A stretch of 6,459 nt of DNA from Atopobiaceae bacterium (lineage in GTDB: Bacteria; Actinomycetota; Coriobacteriia; Coriobacteriales; Atopobiaceae). Shown here one piece after another: positions 5,055 to 6,459 of this stretch (position 1 is its first letter; every line of letters begins with the position of its first letter). The notes under the pieces are model-generated. The model did no database searches, had not been told where the DNA came from, and saw only the letters and a list, made by a program, of their open reading frames with translations. Where the stretch lies: positions 1-6,459 of the forward strand of contig JAFUBJ010000169.1 of NCBI GenBank assembly GCA_017460265.1, written 5' to 3'. The translations under genes and the position numbers were made by a program.

Positions 5055-6422
5055 ATGACCACCACCTTCCCGACCAACTTCCTTTGGGGATCCTCCACCA
5101 ACGCCCAGCAGTTTGAGGGCGGCCGCAACGAGGGCGGTGTCGGCGTTTCCATCGCTGACGTGCGCGTCATTCCCGGCTACGAGGATGCTGACTTCTCTGG
5201 CTTCAAGATCGCTGCCGATCACTACCATCACCTAGAGGAGGACCTCGACCTCTACGCCGAGATGGGCTTCAAGACCTACCGCTTCTCCATGGCGTGGACC
5301 CGCATCTTCCCGCAGGGCGACGAGGTTGAGCCCAACGCCGAGGGCCTGGCCTTCTACGACCGCATGGTCGACGGCCTCATCGCGCGCAACATCATCCCCA
5401 TCTGCACCCTCTACGCCTATGACCTGCCGCAGAACCTGGTTGAGAAGTACGGTGGCTGGGCCAATCGTCAGTCCGTCGAGGACTACACCCACTACGTGAC
5501 CACCGTCATCGAGCACTTCAAGGGCCGCATCAAGTACTACGTGCCCTTCAACGAGTACAACTGCATCTGGATCGACCGCGCTTACATGACGGGCACCCCG
5601 GTTGAGAACGATACCGACATGTTCAAGGTCATCCACCACATGGACATGTGCTACGCCAACGCGTGCAAGCTCGTGCATGAGATTGACCCCGAGGCCAAAG
5701 TGGGCACCAACATTGCCAACAACATCGCCTACCCCGCAAGCCCGCGTCCCGAGGACGTGGAGGAGACCGAGAAGCACAAGTACTTCATGGGCTGGGGCTT
5801 CACCGACATCCAGGTGCGCGGATACTACCCCAAGTACTTCCTCAACCGCTTTGAGGGCGTGGACTTTGACGCCATCATCGCCGACGGCGACCTGGCCTTT
5901 ATGAAGGAGCACATCAAGCCCGACTTCATCAGCCTGACCTACTACTTCACCACGGTCATCGCCGAGGGCGAGAAGTCTGGCAACGCGATGTCCAACGGCC
6001 ATGTCAACCCCTACTGCGACCACACCGAGTGGGGCTGGTCCATCGAGCCGTACGGCTTCTACCTCATGCTCATGGAGTACTGGCACCGCTATCAGCTGCC
6101 CATCCTCATCCTGGAGAATGGCCTGGGCCACCGCGACGTGCTGGTTGAGGAGGACGGCGTGCAGCGCGTGCACGACCAGAACCGCATCAAGTTCCTGCGC
6201 GACCACATCCAGTGGATGGCCAAGGCCGTGGATGACGGCGTGGAGATGGTGGGCTACTGCACCTGGGCCGCGATTGACCTGTACAGCACCCGCGAGGGCT
6301 TTGGCAAGCGCTACGGCTTTGTGTACATTGACGCGGACCACGACTTCAAGCGCATTAAGAAGGACAGCTTCGACTGGTACGCAAAGGTGATCGCCACCAA
6401 TGATGCCGATTTGGCGGACTAA
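5055..6422 (+). CDS. Second, shorter GH1 family enzyme (6-phospho-beta-glycosidase-like) lacking the conserved His
   Basis: This 455-residue cytoplasmic protein is a GH1 glycosidase. Motifs in order: FLWGSSTNAQQFEGGRNEGG (Gln19), YRFSMAWTRIFPQGDE with the conserved Arg76, PFNEYN with acid/base Glu167 (an unusual PFNEY in place of TFNE[PI]), LTYYFTT, TEWGWSIEP (Trp326), LENGLGHRD with nucleophile Glu354, GYCTWAAID (Trp404) and STREGFGKRYGFVYID. Ser411, Lys418 and Tyr420 have the same spacing as the Ser-Lys-Tyr phosphate site of LacG-type 6-phospho-beta-galactosidases, so a phosphorylated substrate is likely. Ala121 in TLYAYDLP stands where GH1 enzymes have His. It is shorter than the first GH1 protein mainly because the loop after the N-terminal GG motif (about 30 residues) is missing. 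AAAGGA (5042-5047) lies 7 bases before the ATG. It is divergent from the reductase and probably co-transcribed with the next gene, since only 37 bases remain with no terminator. Gluco- or galacto-specificity cannot be told. Confidence 0.93.
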   Translation: MTTTFPTNFLWGSSTNAQQFEGGRNEGGVGVSIADVRVIPGYEDADFSGFKIAADHYHHLEEDLDLYAEMGFKTYRFSMAWTRIFPQGDEVEPNAEGLAFYDRMVDGLIARNIIPICTLYAYDLPQNLVEKYGGWANRQSVEDYTHYVTTVIEHFKGRIKYYVPFNEYNCIWIDRAYMTGTPVENDTDMFKVIHHMDMCYANACKLVHEIDPEAKVGTNIANNIAYPASPRPEDVEETEKHKYFMGWGFTDIQVRGYYPKYFLNRFEGVDFDAIIADGDLAFMKEHIKPDFISLTYYFTTVIAEGEKSGNAMSNGHVNPYCDHTEWGWSIEPYGFYLMLMEYWHRYQLPILILENGLGHRDVLVEEDGVQRVHDQNRIKFLRDHIQWMAKAVDDGVEMVGYCTWAAIDLYSTREGFGKRYGFVYIDADHDFKRIKKDSFDWYAKVIATNDADLAD

Positions 6423-6452
6423 CGACGCCGAGCAAGTCCGGACGATCAGGAC

Positions 6453-6457
6453 GGAGG
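6453..6457 (+). promoter_or_regulatory. Ribosome-binding site of a gene starting beyond the right edge
   Basis: GGAGG occurs at the very end of the window, 30 bases after the stop of the second GH1 gene, in a setting like the other ribosome sites here (ACGGAGGCT). A start codon would be expected within about 10 bases after the edge. No terminator hairpin with a T tract lies between, so the next gene is probably in the same operon. Confidence 0.5.
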
Positions 6458-6459
6458 CT

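Noticed and set aside
5232..6341. A 369-codon open frame on the minus strand, opposite the second GH1 gene
   Set aside because: The translation is a low-complexity run of Val, Ala, Leu, His and Gly typical of antisense reading in a GC-biased gene; the plus strand holds the intact GH1 enzyme.
6431..6452. Short GTCC/GGAC pairing after the second GH1 gene as a terminator
   Set aside because: The stem is only four base pairs, there is no T tract, and it runs into the ribosome site of the next gene.

Overview
The window is a carbohydrate-use locus from a high-GC bacterium. Gene style, strong GGAGG-type ribosome sites, the GC-rich third codon positions and the gene content (RpiR regulator, PTS permease, two family 1 glycosidases) suggest a gut actinobacterium, most likely Coriobacteriia (Collinsella/Olsenella-like). 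That placement is inference from style; no rRNA or other marker is present.

Layout. Bases 1-575 (minus) hold the N-terminal two-thirds of an RpiR-family regulator that runs off the left edge. A 201-base divergent promoter region with small inverted and direct repeats separates it from a PTS lactose/cellobiose-type EIIC permease (777-2078, plus), which ends in a strong hairpin at 2097-2127. Next is a glycoside hydrolase family 1 (GH1) enzyme of the 6-phospho-beta-glucosidase type (2247-3701, plus). A long near-perfect inverted repeat (3727-3783) sits between it and a convergent aldo/keto reductase (3817-4800, minus). A 254-base divergent region then leads to a second, shorter GH1 enzyme (5055-6422, plus). 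The last bases hold a ribosome-binding site that announces another gene just past the right edge.

How the parts may work together. The EIIC would import and phosphorylate a beta-glycoside, with EIIA and EIIB supplied from elsewhere. The two GH1 enzymes would hydrolyse 6-phosphoglycosides in the cytoplasm. The RpiR protein, whose SIS domain usually binds a phosphosugar, would control at least its divergent neighbour. The aldo/keto reductase could act on a sugar or aglycone product.

The most notable signal is in the active sites. Both GH1 proteins keep the two catalytic glutamates but lack the almost invariant histidine that contacts O3 of the sugar in subsite -1 (Lys in the first, Ala in the second). 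The first also lacks the conserved Arg of the R-x-S-x-x-W motif. The aldo/keto reductase keeps Asp, Tyr and Lys of its tetrad but has Ala in place of the catalytic His. Three neighbouring enzymes, each altered at a normally fixed residue, point to an unusual substrate rather than plain cellobiose. No CRISPR array, tRNA, rRNA, insertion sequence or recognisable phage gene was seen.
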